Below, in pieces: positions 1-11,761 of a stretch of DNA of 64,000 nucleotides. This stretch comes from Brachypterus glaber (Eukaryota; Arthropoda; Insecta; Coleoptera; Kateretidae). Within the stretch, counting starts at the first letter, position 1, and every line of letters begins with the position of its first letter. The position numbers and the translations under genes are program-made. Location of the stretch: NCBI GenBank assembly GCA_958510825.1, contig OY294047.1, positions 45,367,365 through 45,431,364 of the forward strand, given 5' to 3'. The notes under the pieces are model-generated. The model had not been told where the DNA came from. It did no database searches and saw nothing but the letters and a program-made list of their open reading frames with translations.

Positions 1-410
1 TATTGAAAATATTTAAAAATATTTACCCCCTCATCCCCGTGGGGGTGGAGTTAGAAATTTTTATTATCATATTCGATTTCAGCAACCTCAAAAAGCCCTA
101 TATAGCAATTTTCAAATTTTTGTGAAAAATTGTTGTATTTACCCCATTTGCCCCCCTTACCCCACCCCAATGTGTAGCAAAAACAATCCTGAGCGAGAAC
201 TTTTGGTAACATACCAAAAATTTCAAGTCTATAGCTTAAAGCGTTCTTAAGTTATCGTGGATACAAGATTTCCCGGACAGAACGATCGACCGATCGACCA
301 AGAATTTTTTTTTGCTTGAAATTGATTTATATCGACATAAAACGTCACAAAACGCAAAAATACGCAAAAAAAAAATTGAAAATTTTTACACAAAAAAGCC
401 TTGTTTTCCG
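1..410 (-). repeat. Dispersed repeat, edge-truncated copy
   Basis: G/C-run motifs (CCCCTCATCCCCGTGGGGG), then a segment with TAAGTTATCGTGGATACAAG and a GATCGACC doublet. The same material occurs in opposite orientation at about 25990-26800, including the phrases around 'gcaacctcaaaaa' and 'gcgagaacttttgg'. It is a non-coding dispersed element cut by the window edge; its class is not recognised. Confidence 0.6.
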
Positions 411-431
411 AAATTTTGAAAATTTTGAAAA

Positions 432-592
432 TGGGAAAGCAATCAACTTAAAAGACAATTTCATAAAAAACTAAACTTAAAAGCGGTGTTGACATTAGCA
501 CGAAAAACGCCAAGCGATTGTCTTTTGTCCTGTATTGCCAACCCAAAAGAAAAAAAAAAGTACAAACCTCTTATAGGCCTATAAGAACACAT
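432..592 (+). repeat. 3' fragment of dispersed family R1
   Basis: Carries the 3' half of the R1 family: GCCAAGCGATTGTCTTTTG, GCCAACCCAAAAGAA and CTTATAGGCCTATAAGAACAC. Fuller copies are at 4335, 33879, 37620 (minus), 45404 and 48534. The fragment lacks both ends. Confidence 0.65.
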
Positions 593-1133
593 AAAGTCCA
601 AAAGTTGCCCCCCCCCCTTAACGTTTGAAAGAGTTGAAAATCGAGACTGACGACGATCGAGAAGAAAAGTTTTTTTTCATGATGTAGTCGCGGGAAATTC
701 GCATCAAGGAACTCTAGTAGTCTGAGCACTTGTAGCCGACTTAAAAGATCTAGTTTATCCATTTCTAAAGATCTTAATCTTGGAAAAATAATTGTCTGCA
801 CATGTATAACATATCAAAGCAAGGTATTCTGCTGGCTAAATCACCTTCGAAGGTATTCTTCAGCTGATTCACACGCTGATACCATATGTTTTACGATTAT
901 GAATCGATCAATTTCAAATTGATGGCCGGCAGTTTAGTTCAAGGATTTCATGTACTTGTGCCGAAAAAGGGGTCTTGTATTTTGATAAGATAAACTTCGC
1001 GCAGAATCTATCTGATCTTTAACACGTTTGCTGCACCCAATCCACCTGGTTGATCCAAACCTGGCGGGCTCACAGTAGACTTGAATAACATTGCAAAAAA
1101 ATAGTCCGGCACCTGGGATGAGCGTCTTTATAT
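593..1133. other. Unassigned intergenic stretch
   Basis: No coding, RNA or repeat structure recognised apart from a run of C at 607-617. Confidence 0.4.
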
Positions 1134-1400
1134 ATGGGCGGCAGTGAATGTATTTTTTTTATTTTTTTTTTGGAAATTAATTTTTTTTCATTTTTTTTTA
1201 ATTTTTCGCAAAAAGAAAATAAAAAAAAATTGAAAAAGTTTTTTTTGATTTTTGTTTTTAATTTTTCCAAAATTTTTTCGTTTTTCAAAAAAAGAACTTT
1301 TAAAAAAAAAATGATTATTTTTTTTTTTTGAAAATTAATTATATTGAAGTATTTGAAAATTGCAATATACCATTTACTGTGAATAATATATAATGGAATG
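1134..1400 (+). repeat. T/A homopolymer tract plus repeat end
   Basis: About 200 bp of long T and A runs followed by 'atataccatttactgtgaat'. The same pair, in opposite orientation, is at about 57995-58320, and a third similar A/T tract starts at 63800. Short open frames here are artefacts of Lys/Phe homopolymers. Confidence 0.55.
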
Positions 1401-1581
1401 GGTACAACTTCACGGCTTGTTTTAACTTATTTTCAATTATGGCGAAGGCGCCACTACGTAAAAGATAAACGAACAAAAAATATAATAGAATGAGATTTGT
1501 GATTGATACAACGTCAGTAAAATCTAGGATCAATATTAATAAATTATTTGATTGATTTAACCCCGACCCCTCACTGTGGGG

Positions 1582-1619
1582 TCTCAAAAACCAAAGTGTT
1601 GGTTTGTTGGTTTTTGAGA
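1582..1619. repeat. Perfect 13-bp stem hairpin
   Basis: TCTCAAAAACCAA at 1582-1594 is exactly complementary to TTGGTTTTTGAGA at 1607-1619, with a 12-base loop. It lies in otherwise unassigned DNA (1401-1858). Confidence 0.6.
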
Positions 1620-1858
1620 AGCATGTGATTTTTTGAAGTTCTTTCACATACATAACAACGGTTCCTGTTTTTTCAGAATAGCAATTATAAACCAAAAAAA
1701 ATTTTATAGCCGAGTGTATTAAATCCCGAGCTGTGTAGCAGCGAGGTGTTTAAGAGTGCGAGGCGTTAATAGTCTTCTCTACCATAGTTTATATATTAGT
1801 TTTTTCACTACTAGCACAATTTAACTATTTGTATTCAAATAATAAAATAAATTATTAA

Positions 1859-2380
1859 AAGCCACTTTACACGGAGCAATTTGTGCGCAAGTTTGATGCT
1901 ATGCAAGTTTGTTGCAAGAATGATTCAGTCACTGCGCATGCCTTCAGGCAAGTTTGAGACCATTTTCGTGCCATCAAATTATTTAGAACATGTTCTATTT
2001 TTCGGCGATTTTCACGCAAGTTTTACGGTTATTTTCGTGGTACCAACCTGGAAAAAAAGTTACCAAATCGATTTCTGTTTACTAATATAGTAGCAACTGC
2101 ACATGGTAATAATTATTATTAATAATAGGTCGGTCTGTCTAACTAAAAAACTTCCTTAAAAAAGCAAATGCTAGGTTATGTTTTTGTCAACAAACGCAGA
2201 GACCCGTCAAAATTGTCTGGTTGGCAGCACTGTCTACCTTGCAATATATAGCACCAAACTTGCGTACAACTTGCTCCGTGAAAAGGCAAATCAATGTCCA
2301 ATTGTCCTCATGCTATATCTGGTAGCAAACTTGCATAGCATCAAACTTGCGTACAAATTGCTCCGTGTAAAGTGGTCTTA
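1859..2380. mobile_element. Inverted-repeat MITE, family A copy 1
   Basis: Begins CCACTTTACACGGAGCAA and ends with its complement TTGCTCCGTGTAAAGTGG; the arms run on through AAGTTTG..GCTATGCAAG. A second copy is at 49849-50346 with the interior inverted. No clean target duplication is readable, although TTAA flanks both ends imperfectly. A ~67-codon frame conserved between the copies is probably a by-product of recent common origin. Confidence 0.75.
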
Positions 2381-3270
2381 ACAGAAATTACATTTCTTTA
2401 AATTCATAAAAATCAAGTAGCCTTGGCGACGTTTAAAAATTTAGTTTTTTTTAATTTTTTTTATAATATTTAGCTACTTAATTATTGATTTTATTAATTG
2501 GTAATAATTATAATTAATTAAAAATTGCACAAAGAACTGAAAATCTAAAGTGCCAGAAATCAATTGTTTATAAAATTTACTCCTACTAGGAGAGAAAAAA
2601 TTATTATTGCTATAGGTGAAGAAAATTGATTTCACAGTCAAAACAAGATAAATAATGGCATGTTCTAAAGCTAGTAGTGAAAAAATATTATTATTTATTA
2701 TTATTCGTTATTATTTATTTTTAGTATATTACAGAGTCATGGAAAGCCCCAAATAAGGTTTTGGCTTGTGCTAGGGGCTCTCCAATAATTCTGATACATT
2801 GTCCAATAATTAATTAACCCCAACTTGAAGTTTTATCCTGTACATTTAAGTATTGTTGGATAGACAAAATAATAATAGAAAAAAAATCAGTAGAAGTTCT
2901 ATTACAGAACTGCTATTCTGAAACTGATAACATAAAAGAACATTTTGTTCCAAGAATATTCTTAAAAACTACAAGAAATTGTACCCTTTTTTGTAAAACA
3001 AAAAATGAAAAATATCCTTTATTTTAACCTAAAAACAAACAAGGTATTTGGCTCGAGTACACATTATCGATAATAAATAAAGAATACTTCAGCGGACGAT
3101 AAGCACGAATAAGTATACCTCATAAAACGATAATTGTTTTATGCGTTTCTAAAAATATGAAAACCGCTTTGAATAAATGCATAGCGATAAAATGGCTTTA
3201 AACCGGATATAGGTTGGTAGTTTAAAGTTACTATTCTGAGAAAATAAAATAGCTAAGGTGACACTGGATA
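2381..3270. other. Unassigned intergenic stretch
   Basis: AT-rich, with no gene seen. A short phrase near 2738-2775 ('ggaaagccccaaata') resembles the complement of one near 63200-63215 and may be a remnant of a shared repeat end. Confidence 0.4.
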
Positions 3271-3272
3271 TA

Positions 3273-3853
3273 CAGCCTGTTCCAGAACTCGCGTACAGAA
3301 GTTTGAGGGTATATTAAAAACCCTCTGGAAAATATGAAAAAAAAAATGCCAAAAAAAATCCATCTTCGTTGAATTCAAAAATCAGAACGCTTTAAGTGGA
3401 CCAATACTGCTGCTGATGTTAAATTACCTTTAAAGGCTGAATTTGTAGCTATGGAAGCAAATTTAATTATTGCAGGTACATATTCTGAAGGTAAACATGG
3501 TGATTAATATGACATAAATATTTATTAATGTCAAAAAAACACTGCCGGATGGAGTGACCCTATAAAAATAGGATATTTGATAGCCTCTGTCGGTTTTGTC
3601 AAAATATAATAACCTAAAAAGGTTCTAAAGTTGAAAGTCTCAAACAATGCACGCGTCAACAATTAAAATGCAACCATAGTTACTAATAAGTAGGGAAAAA
3701 CTAATTTGTAGGTAATTTAACATCAGCAACAGGATTGGTCAGATTAAATAACTTCCTTTTTAAGTAGTATTGAAGATGGATTTTTTTTGAAATTTTTTTC
3801 ATATTTTCCAGAGGATTTTTAACATACCCTCAAATTTCTGTACGCGAGTTCTG
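3273..3853. mobile_element. TA-flanked foldback MITE, family B copy 1
   Basis: Starts CAGCCTGTTCCAGAACTCGC directly after a TA (3271-3272). The complementary arm runs to 'acgcgagttCTG' before a TA at 3854-3855, with about 10 bases of the right tip deleted. Arms are about 65 bp. Copy 2 at 8676-9251 has intact ends. The TA target and CAG tip fit the Tc1/mariner superfamily; there is no transposase. Confidence 0.85.
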
Positions 3854-3855
3854 TA

Positions 3856-4334
3856 TGTATGTAAAATTGTAAAAAACGAACCATTACATTGCACAGGTTT
3901 GCATCAAATTTAATTTTATGTGTTTATACTGGTTTCGTACTTCTCCTAGTGCAATTGAACGATAAAAATGAAAAATAACTGGCATTTTTTGAAAATCAAT
4001 GTGGATTTTTTTTCTAAATTAATTCAAAATATCCACAAAAGGATCGATTTTGTTCATTATCAAATTTAAACGAAATTGAGTATCAGCGACCTTGAATTTT
4101 TAATAATAGATTCGCTTTCAGCAACCTCAAAACATCCTAAATTGCATTTTTTATCAAAAATAATGGATTCATTTTGTTGAACAACCAAAAAAAACCCCAG
4201 CTTTTACGAAAATACGACTAAAAGGCAAACCTTTGCCGCCTAAAAGCCTTCTATGTCTAGATCAGCCAATGGAATCTTCTAAATTTAAAATCTAACGATT
4301 CTATTGACCGATTTCTCCTTGCATAATTATAATA
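3856..4334. other. Unassigned intergenic stretch
   Basis: No gene or element boundary recognised. Confidence 0.4.
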
Positions 4335-4765
4335 TAGTATATTAAAATACTAGTTTCTTAACATACGTTTTTAGCGCACGAGTTTTCTAAAGTACTAGTG
4401 CGCTAAAAACGTGTTATGAAACGAGTGCTTTATAATTTTTTTTCTATTTTGCTCTTTAAATTGATGACTGATTTAGGGATTTTTGTTTTGGATTGGCATT
4501 ACAGTTTACACCATGTTTAAAATTCTAAGAACAAATGATATTTTGATATATTTTATAGTCATCTCTTCTCTTTTTTACTGCAATTAACCAAGCCACAATT
4601 TTAACATGGTAAAAATAACCTAAACACAAAATTTTGTAGAAAATTTAAAGCGACATTGACAAAAGTCCAAACCCAAAAGAACAAAAAGTACAGACCTCTT
4701 ATGGGCCTATAAGAACACGAAAAATGCGTGTGATTATGAGCTTATGAGAGTCGCAAAATAGAAAA
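4335..4765 (+). repeat. Dispersed family R1, copy A
   Basis: The 5' part is a hairpin (TAGCGCACGAG... CTAGTGCGCTAAAAACG). Then come TTTTTCTATTTTGC, the conserved body GATTTAGGGATTTTTG, and the 3' end GCAAAATAGAAAAA, which is complementary to the internal TTTTTCTATTTTGC. One of five substantial copies in the window, it looks like a non-autonomous transposable element. No target duplication is clear. Confidence 0.75.
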
Positions 4766-5140
4766 ATTGTATAATAAAAAATTGCCTAGTGTAAGACCGC
4801 TTTAACAGATATGTTAAAGCTATCTATGAATTTTTAAGTATATTGTATAAACAAAAGTGAACAAAAAAATATTTATTACTTAAAATTTAATATTCTTAAC
4901 CTTTAAAAAATTTTAACTATTGGGACCCACATATTTCGTCAAAAACCAGTCACGGCGCAACATAAAAAAGCATTTTATAATTTATATTGAGGTATAATAC
5001 TATCGATATTGTGTAATCATGATGAATAAATTTTTGACATACATACCTACATGTTCTGAAAACACAGTTGCGGAGCACACAAGAATAAATTTTTACAGTA
5101 TTTCAAGGTAAAATTTACAGTAATTAGAAAATTACTACTA
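4766..5140. other. Unassigned intergenic stretch
   Basis: AT-rich; nothing recognised. Confidence 0.4.
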
Positions 5141-5421
5141 CACTGAAAAAAAAGTTTTTTCGCGTCAATTAAATATTTGGTTGGATATGGACAAATAAAT
5201 ATTTGGCTGTGACAAATAAATATCATTTCTGTCAAATAAATTTTATTTCTGTCAAATAAAACCTTTTTTTTTTATTAATAAATTTTGAAATTAAAATTAT
5301 TTGTTTACATGAACTAAATATTTATTTGACCCAAATAAACTTCATTTGACACAACCAAATATTTATTTGTCCGTATCCAAACCAATATTTAGTTGACGCA
5401 AATAAACTTTTTTTTTTAGTG
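5141..5421. mobile_element. TA-flanked palindromic MITE with CAAATAAAT motifs
   Basis: TA, then CACTGAAAAAAAAG, and at the far end TTTTTTAGTG followed by TA. The arms are largely complementary (GCGTCAAYTAAATATTTGG). The interior has at least six copies of TCAAATAAAT or its complement. The TA flanks suggest a Tc1/mariner-type target. Confidence 0.75.
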
Positions 5422-5423
5422 TA

Positions 5424-6063
5424 CTAAGAACATTTTACGAAAATACATTTTTTTTATAGTGCCAGGAAAATTTGAAAACAGTATTTTATCCATAATAGTT
5501 GACATTATAAAGTATAGTGGTCGAGGTTTATTTGGTTTGGTTTTGGTTTTTTGTTACTCATCACTTTCTCGATTTTTCTGGGTAGAATAAAAAGTTGGTA
5601 AATCTTTACCCGAAAATTTAGCAAAATCGTGAAAAGTCCTTATGCTGAGTCTAATAATAGTTGAATAATAGTTTCAGTGGACTCCTACTCTTGTAGTAAT
5701 ATTTATACTGCCATAACAAGAAAGAACCCAGAACGTGATTTTTTGTACATCTTAATATGTATAGATACATCTTGAGGGAATAGCAGAAGATCCATACACC
5801 AGCAGAAAAAAGAATTTTTCGTGACTTAAATAGTTATTATGATACAAGGACACAAAATACTGTTTTTATTCGATTGTATCTAAAAGCACCACTTTTTGTG
5901 TAATAAACCTGTAATAAACCTACGAAAAGTTTAATTTTTCGGCCTAGGCCGCAAACAAAAATAAAACTGTCGACGTTGATTGGTTAATTGATATTGAAAC
6001 TTGATATATGAATTCTAACCTCAAATTTATTGTTAAAAATACAAATGTATTTCTTAATATGTA
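5424..6063. other. Unassigned intergenic stretch
   Basis: No exon, RNA or element boundary recognised. Confidence 0.4.
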
Positions 6064-6065
6064 TA

Positions 6066-7233
6066 CAGGGTGAGTTTTTTAAAGTGTTACAAGGGAATAT
6101 CTCGAAAACAGTTAAAAAAATTTTTGTGAAATTTTGGTGAAGTAATAGGGAGGCAGGGGGACATATTTAAACATATTTTTGACACCTACCCCCCTCCTTA
6201 TTTTGAGGGGCGGGGGATAACTTTGAAATTTTAAATAGGATGATGTACTTTTTTTTAAATTCGAATCTACTTAAAAAACTAGGTATATATGCAAAAAAGA
6301 AATTGATTTGCTCTCGGTAATGGAGCTCTGTACAACTAGAACTATGAAACAAAAGACGTCTACCCTATCTCTATCTCATTTGTGCTACACTTTCCAGCCA
6401 ACCAAATAAATACTGTATTTGTTTTTCATACAACAAATACAGTATTTATTGGGTTGGCCGGAAAGTGTAGCACTGAGCAGCACGAACGAACATATCTAAT
6501 GTGAATCTGTAGAATAAGATAATTCTACTAAAATTTATATGGCGCCAGTAATTTCTTTAATAAAAATAATATAGTTACACTTTTCGCCCGGCCAAGTAAA
6601 TATTGTATTTGTTCAACAAAGAACAAATACAGAATTTGATTGGTTTGTATGTCTTCTATCCTTTTTGGGTAGAACTTTTGTCCCTGTCTAATCTAACGGG
6701 AGAAATCAATTATGATTTATTAGATTAAAATACTAATGAAGTTTTTTTTTGTTTATTTGTTTTTTTATTTGATTCCATGATAACGCGTTTTTTTAAATTT
6801 AAGTCAGTCGAGAATTTTAACAGTTTGACGATTATTTCTCAGTTTATTGCTCAATTAAACATGGAAAATGTTTGGAAGTTAACGGGGGACATTTTGAACA
6901 ATTGCTCAAACATGACGGACGATAAATTAGTTGAAATTTATCTAATTGTTAATATTTTTTTGTATAATATAATTTAATTAATCATAACTCCATAACCTAA
7001 AGAGCAAATCAATTTTTTTTTGCATATATACCTTATTTTTTACGTAGATTCAAATTTTACAAAAAAAAGTACATCATCCCATTTAAAAATTCAAAGTTAC
7101 CCCCCTCCCCTCAAAATAAGGAGGGGGGGGGTAGGTATCAAAAATATGTTTAAATGTGCCCCCCTCCTCCCTATTACTTCAGCAAAATTTCACAAAAAAA
7201 ATTTAGACCGTTTTCGAGATATTCCCTTGTAAC
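6066..7233. mobile_element. Long-arm foldback element with a nested MITE
   Basis: After TA at 6064-6065 it starts CAGGGTGAGTTTTTTAAAG. A ~235-bp left arm (to about 6318) is complementary to 6990-7233, for example CAAGGGAATATCTCGAAAAC against the right-end complement. The last ~20 bases of the right tip are replaced by an (ACT)n run at 7232-7258. The centre holds a family C element (6319-6706) and about 270 bp of unrelated DNA with a 66-codon frame that I do not recognise. Confidence 0.75.
6319..6706 (-). mobile_element. Family C element, copy 1 (inside the 6066-7233 foldback)
   Basis: Reverse-oriented copy of elements at 15027-15440 and 62085-62456. Shared landmarks, read on the minus strand: CTCCCGTTAGATTAGACAGG at one end, TACTGGCGCCAT in the middle, and TAGAGATAGGGTAGACGTC at the other. 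It contains two hairpins, each pairing AACAAATACAG-type arms. Confidence 0.8.
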
Positions 7234-7741
7234 TACTACTACTACTACTTGCTACTACTGATGTGAAAACGCTGCTATTGACAAAGTGACATTGGCCCTT
7301 TTAGAACCAAGCCACAGATTTACGTTACGAGGTTCTTTTACATGCGGGAAATAAATAATAGTAAATCATTGTTGTGCAATAAATACATAAACTAGTTCTT
7401 TAACGCGATTATTTACTATGATATATGCAACCATGTGGAGAAAAACTTTTATTACTAATGTCGTTGATATTTATTGTTATTGTAGTGGGTACTTTCACTG
7501 GTTGACACTATAAATAATGGAAAAGATGTGTTTCAACTAGTTACAACTACATAAAAAACAATAGTCACAAATGAGGTTTAATTATAAAATATTTTCTAAA
7601 AATATATGCAGCAGATTAATTTTAATCACCAAGTTATAATAAAAAAATAAAAGCTTTTTTAATAATTTTTCGAGAATGTGTAAATACAAAATGGTTTTTG
7701 ATGGAAATTTTTCGTACTTTGTATTTTATAAAAAAATGAGC
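7234..7741. other. Microsatellite then unassigned DNA
   Basis: A short (ACT)n run opens the stretch; no gene is seen in the rest. Confidence 0.4.
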
Positions 7742-8127
7742 CGATGAAGTGCCTTTTTTATGACAGATTCGTGTTCAGCATCCCAAAATACATAAAAATA
7801 AGTGGATCTCAACCTCAGCACAGACCACTTTTTTTTTGTGGGCCCAGACAGTTTTTTCAGTGTAGATATAAAATAAGCCCATGAAGTGCCTTTTTTATAG
7901 CAGATTCGTGTTCAGCATCCCAAAATACATAAGAATCCGTGGGTCTTAACCACAGCACAGACCACTTTTTTTTGTGGGTCCAGACAGTTTTTTCAGTGTA
8001 GAAACAAAATAAGCAGATGAAGTGCCTTTTTTATGACAGATTCGTATTCGGCATCCCAAAATACATAAGAATAGTTAGGTCTCAACCCCAGCACAGCCAA
8101 CTTTTTTTCTTTTTTGGGCCTGTGTTA
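7742..8127 (+). repeat. Three-copy tandem repeat, ~136 bp unit
   Basis: Units start near 7742, 7879 and 8015, each with GATGAAGTGCCTTTTTTA, CAGATTCGT, TTCAGCATCCCAAAATACAT, AGCACAG and (in the first two) CAGACAGTTTTTTCAGTGTAG. Non-coding; the repeat origin is unknown. Confidence 0.85.
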
Positions 8128-8675
8128 TTAAAATACACTAATAAGCGTATGTATCGAATAATTTAACTAATTTTTGTACATAACTAATCAGATTTAAAGG
8201 TTAGTTAGAACAATGGTCGGGTTTGCCAATAACAATCAATATTTATTGATAATATTTAGTAATAGAAATATCAAGGCCTATGATATTAAATTATATATGC
8301 AAATGGCATAAATGGATTAATTTGAAAAAAAAAATTAAATTAGAAATGTAACTCCCCCTCGGAGAAAATTATGTGCACATGTGTGTGCATAAATAAATTA
8401 ATTTAATTTTTTTTAAAATATAACCCCCCTTGGAGTTTGGTATGAATTTTTGAATTTTGCTATATTATTAGCGGCATTTAATAAAAACTGTTTTGCCGTT
8501 TACATACATTTTATTTGTAATTTAAATAAAATTTCATTAAAAATGTGAACTATTTAATGTAATAATTATATATAATAAAGTAATAGAAATATTTTATGCT
8601 TTTTCACGCATAAAATCAGTATTTTATTATAAAATAATTGAATAAATTAATTAAATTGCATAGTTAAATAAAATA
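8128..8675. other. Unassigned AT-rich stretch
   Basis: Contains AATTAA-rich DNA and a weak palindrome around 8322-8420; no coding signal. Confidence 0.4.
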
Positions 8676-9251
8676 CAGCCTGTTCCAGAACTCGCGTACA
8701 GAAATTTAAGGGTATATTAAAAACCCTCTGGAAAATATGAAATTTCAAAAAAATCCATCTTCAATACTAATTAAAAAGGAAGCTATTTAATCTGACCAAT
8801 CCTGTTGCTGATGTTAAATTACCTACAAATTAGTTTTTCCCTACTTAGTAGTAACTATGGTTGCATTTTAATTGTTGACGCGTGCATTGTTTGAGACTTT
8901 CAACTTTAGAATCTTTTTAGGTTATTATATTTTGACCAAACCGACAGAGGCTATCAAATATTCTATTTTTATAGGGTCGCTCCATCCGGCGGTGGTTTTT
9001 TGACATTAATAAATATTTATGTCACATTAATCACCATGTCAGAATATGTACCTGCAATAATTAAATTTGCTTCCATAGTTACAAATTCAACTTTTAAAGG
9101 TAATTTAACATCAGCAACAGTATTGGTCCACTTAAAGCGTTCTTATTTTGGAATTGAATGATGATGGATTTTTTTTGACATTTTTTTCATATTTTCCAGA
9201 GGGTTTTTAATATACCCTCAAATTTCTGTACGCGAGTTCTGGAACAGGCTG
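8676..9251. mobile_element. TA-flanked foldback MITE, family B copy 2 (intact ends)
   Basis: TA (8674-8675), CAGCCTGTTCCAGAACTCGC at the left, the exact complement of that tip at the right, then TA (9252-9253). Arms are about 65 bp. The interior is inverted relative to copy 1, so the two MITEs form a long inverted pair 5 kb apart. Confidence 0.9.
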
Positions 9252-9712
9252 TATAAGGCATACCCAATTATTAAAAATTGTTCACGGTAGTCCAGAATTC
9301 AGTTTAGGTTTCAAATAATGGCTAAAGCAATATTGGTAAAAGGGTGTCTAGGTTATTCATAACCATAAACAGAAAAATCACAACAAATCGTTTTCGGAAG
9401 ATAGTGTTAAAAGATCTTGGTGATGGCCCTGCTTCTTCATGAATCTACTTTTCGTTGCCAAAGTTTGTAAACAGGCTAATAAATCACCTTGTACAACAAT
9501 TCAAGTAAAATTTTGTCCGCAGAATCGAAATTCGTTAACAGAATTGCTCTATTTTCGTTTGGAGATAAATGCTAATACAAAAATAAATTTTTGACAGTTT
9601 AATGTGCACTTGTGATTTGCAAAAACTGATTTTTGTATTTGCATTTATATCAAAAACCAAAATAGATAAAGAACTTTTGTGATCAGATTCGGATTCAACG
9701 GACAAAACAAAA
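9252..9712. other. Unassigned stretch
   Basis: Nothing recognised. Confidence 0.4.
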
Positions 9713-10132
9713 CTAAAGTTTATTTAAGGTATAGTTATTTTAAATTTGCCGCTAAATACTCCACAAAGTCAGATTTACACTGAAGCATGTGGCTTGTTTT
9801 GAATGTCAACATAACCAAAATTTATAATTTTTGTTTACTTACTTTGTTTTTATGATGTTTTGATGTTAAAAAAGAGAATTGATAAAGCTGTTGCTAAAAA
9901 CACTTTTGTATTTCCGTAGAAACAAAATTTGCTTATAAAATCTTTTATTCCAATAATTTAGAGGAATAAACCATTGTTTTGTTTTCGCTAATGGCACGTT
10001 TTAGGGTTGTGTAAATAGGGTCTAGTCATTTCGCTTACAACGCATGCGTATCTCACGTTGCTATGGTAATATCGAGATTGTTTACAAGCGGGAAGGTTTA
10101 AAATAACTATACCTTAAAAAAATAAACTTTAG
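9713..10132. mobile_element. Inverted-repeat MITE, family D copy 1
   Basis: CTAAAGTTTATTT then AAGGTATAGTTATTTTAAA at the left; the complement (TTTAAAATAACTATACCTTA, then TAAACTTTAG) at the right. Copy 2, inverted, is at 28268-28680. The interior is about 90 percent alike by eye. No unambiguous target duplication. Confidence 0.8.
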
Positions 10133-10304
10133 AATTGTTATACAAATTCCCAAATTATACCTAGAAATGATAAGAAACGGGGCCATCACCAATAACTTTT
10201 AACAGTATCCTCGAAAAACGATCACGCAACACGCGCTGTGTTGCAAAGATTCACTTTTTCAAAGCCATTAAAAAAAGCGTTTTATGATATTAATGTTTAC
10301 TTAC

Positions 10305-10358
10305 ATTGATTCTTCTTCTCCTTTTTTCTGTTTGGGCAGGTAATTTTTGGCTAATTTT
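10305..10358 (-). CDS. Cip4: CIP4/TOCA-family F-BAR protein, internal exon
   Basis: A 54-nt exon. Read on the minus strand it has a T-rich acceptor ending TTTTTTTTTTTTTCAG, then coding sequence, then a GTAAGT donor. The first base completes the split codon AG|A (Arg) left open by the exon at 27603-27718, and the next 17 codons read KLAKNYLPKQKKGEEES before two bases of a split codon. In CIP4/FBP17/TOCA-1 proteins this Lys-rich linker (R-L-x-K-x-Y-x-P-K-K) follows the first F-BAR helix, so the order, phase and sequence all fit. The following exons are not found between here and base 1. The F-BAR domain dimerises, binds curved membrane and links it to Cdc42 and actin nucleation in the family. 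Confidence 0.8.
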
Positions 10359-11630
10359 CTGAAAAAAAAAAAAAATGTTTAGCATATTCAGTAAAAAACT
10401 TAAAATCTAAATTATTTAAGGCTCAGTCATTTTTTTACTCTTTTTTTTGTAAATTTTAGTTAATTAGATGCTTGGTTTTGCCCACAACAGTTAATGGTCA
10501 ACTTATTTCAACGCTTTATTTAGATTCACCGCAACGATTCGTTCTTAAACCATAAATTTAAATAGAATTTGCAAAAAACTATTCTCATAGCGAAGGAAAT
10601 AAGTAAACCTACTTATTTTATTGTAGATATTATACCAACTATAATGGTTTTAGTATATTACATGTTTTAATACATACACTAGCCGTAAGGCCTGTTTTTC
10701 AACAGGAAACCTTAAATTTAAACCCGCGCAGTTTTCAATAGTAACGCGCTTTCGCCATTTTTGCAAATGAAGATTTTTTGTGTCTAAAGGATTTCCCGAA
10801 AGAAAAATGCTGTGCATGTCAAGTTTCAGACTTCCAGATACCCATTTGGGAAATATGAAAAAACTCCTGGAATGAGAGCCAAACAGACAGACATCTCATC
10901 GATTATATTGTTTTTACAAATATAATTTTAATTTACAGTTTATTTATTAATGAATACCGGGTGCGTTTCATTGGATTGAAACTCACCTGGTATAAACAAG
11001 TCGTAAATAAAAGTAAAAACCGACTACCCTGCAGAAACTACGAGAAATTACAAAAAAAAAGGGAAACATGGGCATACAGTTTAAAATGTACAGTTGGACC
11101 CACAAAAAACACAAAAAAGATTTAAATATGCTAAAATGTCAATTTTACTAATTATTTTATAGTTTAAGTAAGATTTTAAGAAATAGGTTAGGTTAATTTG
11201 ACAATTAATTGTCAGTTTTTTCAGTTTATTACAGAAAATGCATGCGAGTAATGTCGAATATTAAAAAAATAATAGTAATAATAAATAATAAACTGAAAAA
11301 ACATTTAGAATATTTAATCAAATCAAAAATTAAAACACAATATTTAGTAAATCTTATAAAAAAAATTGAACTCTACTAACCAAACATATAATTTATGAAA
11401 ATTGTGATTTTCGCTTAAAAAAAAGTTTTTCCGGAGGTTTTTTTTTTCGCTTTTTTAATCTTGGAACTATCGATGCGGCGACGGGCGATGGTTTTTAACC
11501 CAGGAAAATTTGTATTATTTATAGCATGCACCGCTTCTTGTAAATGGTATTCTCTCAAATAATTAAGTAAATTTTCATCCTATATTTCATATGATATCTT
11601 CTATAATCTTAACACAACTCTCCGAAACAC
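10359..11630. other. Intronic DNA without recognised elements
   Basis: A small hairpin (GCAACAC..GTGTTGC, about 10227-10245) lies just to the left, outside this interval. Within it I see only AT-rich DNA and a segment around 10690-10990 that resembles a decayed repeat end. Confidence 0.4.
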
Positions 11631-11633
11631 TAA

Positions 11634-11761
11634 GGCCCGGTTGTACAAACCTGGTTTAACTTTGAGCGAGGCTCCTTTACCATGGAAACGTTTGTTGCTA
11701 CAATCGTTTCCATGACAGACAGGGTAGGTTCAGACTTGAGCCAGTTTTGTACAACCGGGCC
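11634..11761. mobile_element. PIF/Harbinger-like MITE (128 bp)
   Basis: TAA at 11631-11633 and 11762-11764 flank GGCCCGGTTGTACAAA and its complement TTTGTACAACCGGGCC. A 3-bp TWA duplication with a GG-initial terminus is the PIF/Harbinger signature. A second inner pair (GGAAACG.. / CGTTTCC) makes the unit nearly self-complementary. Confidence 0.85.

Noticed and set aside
2178..2381. 67-codon frame also present at 49818-50045
   Set aside because: It overlaps the terminal inverted repeat of a MITE, so frame conservation reflects recent common origin.
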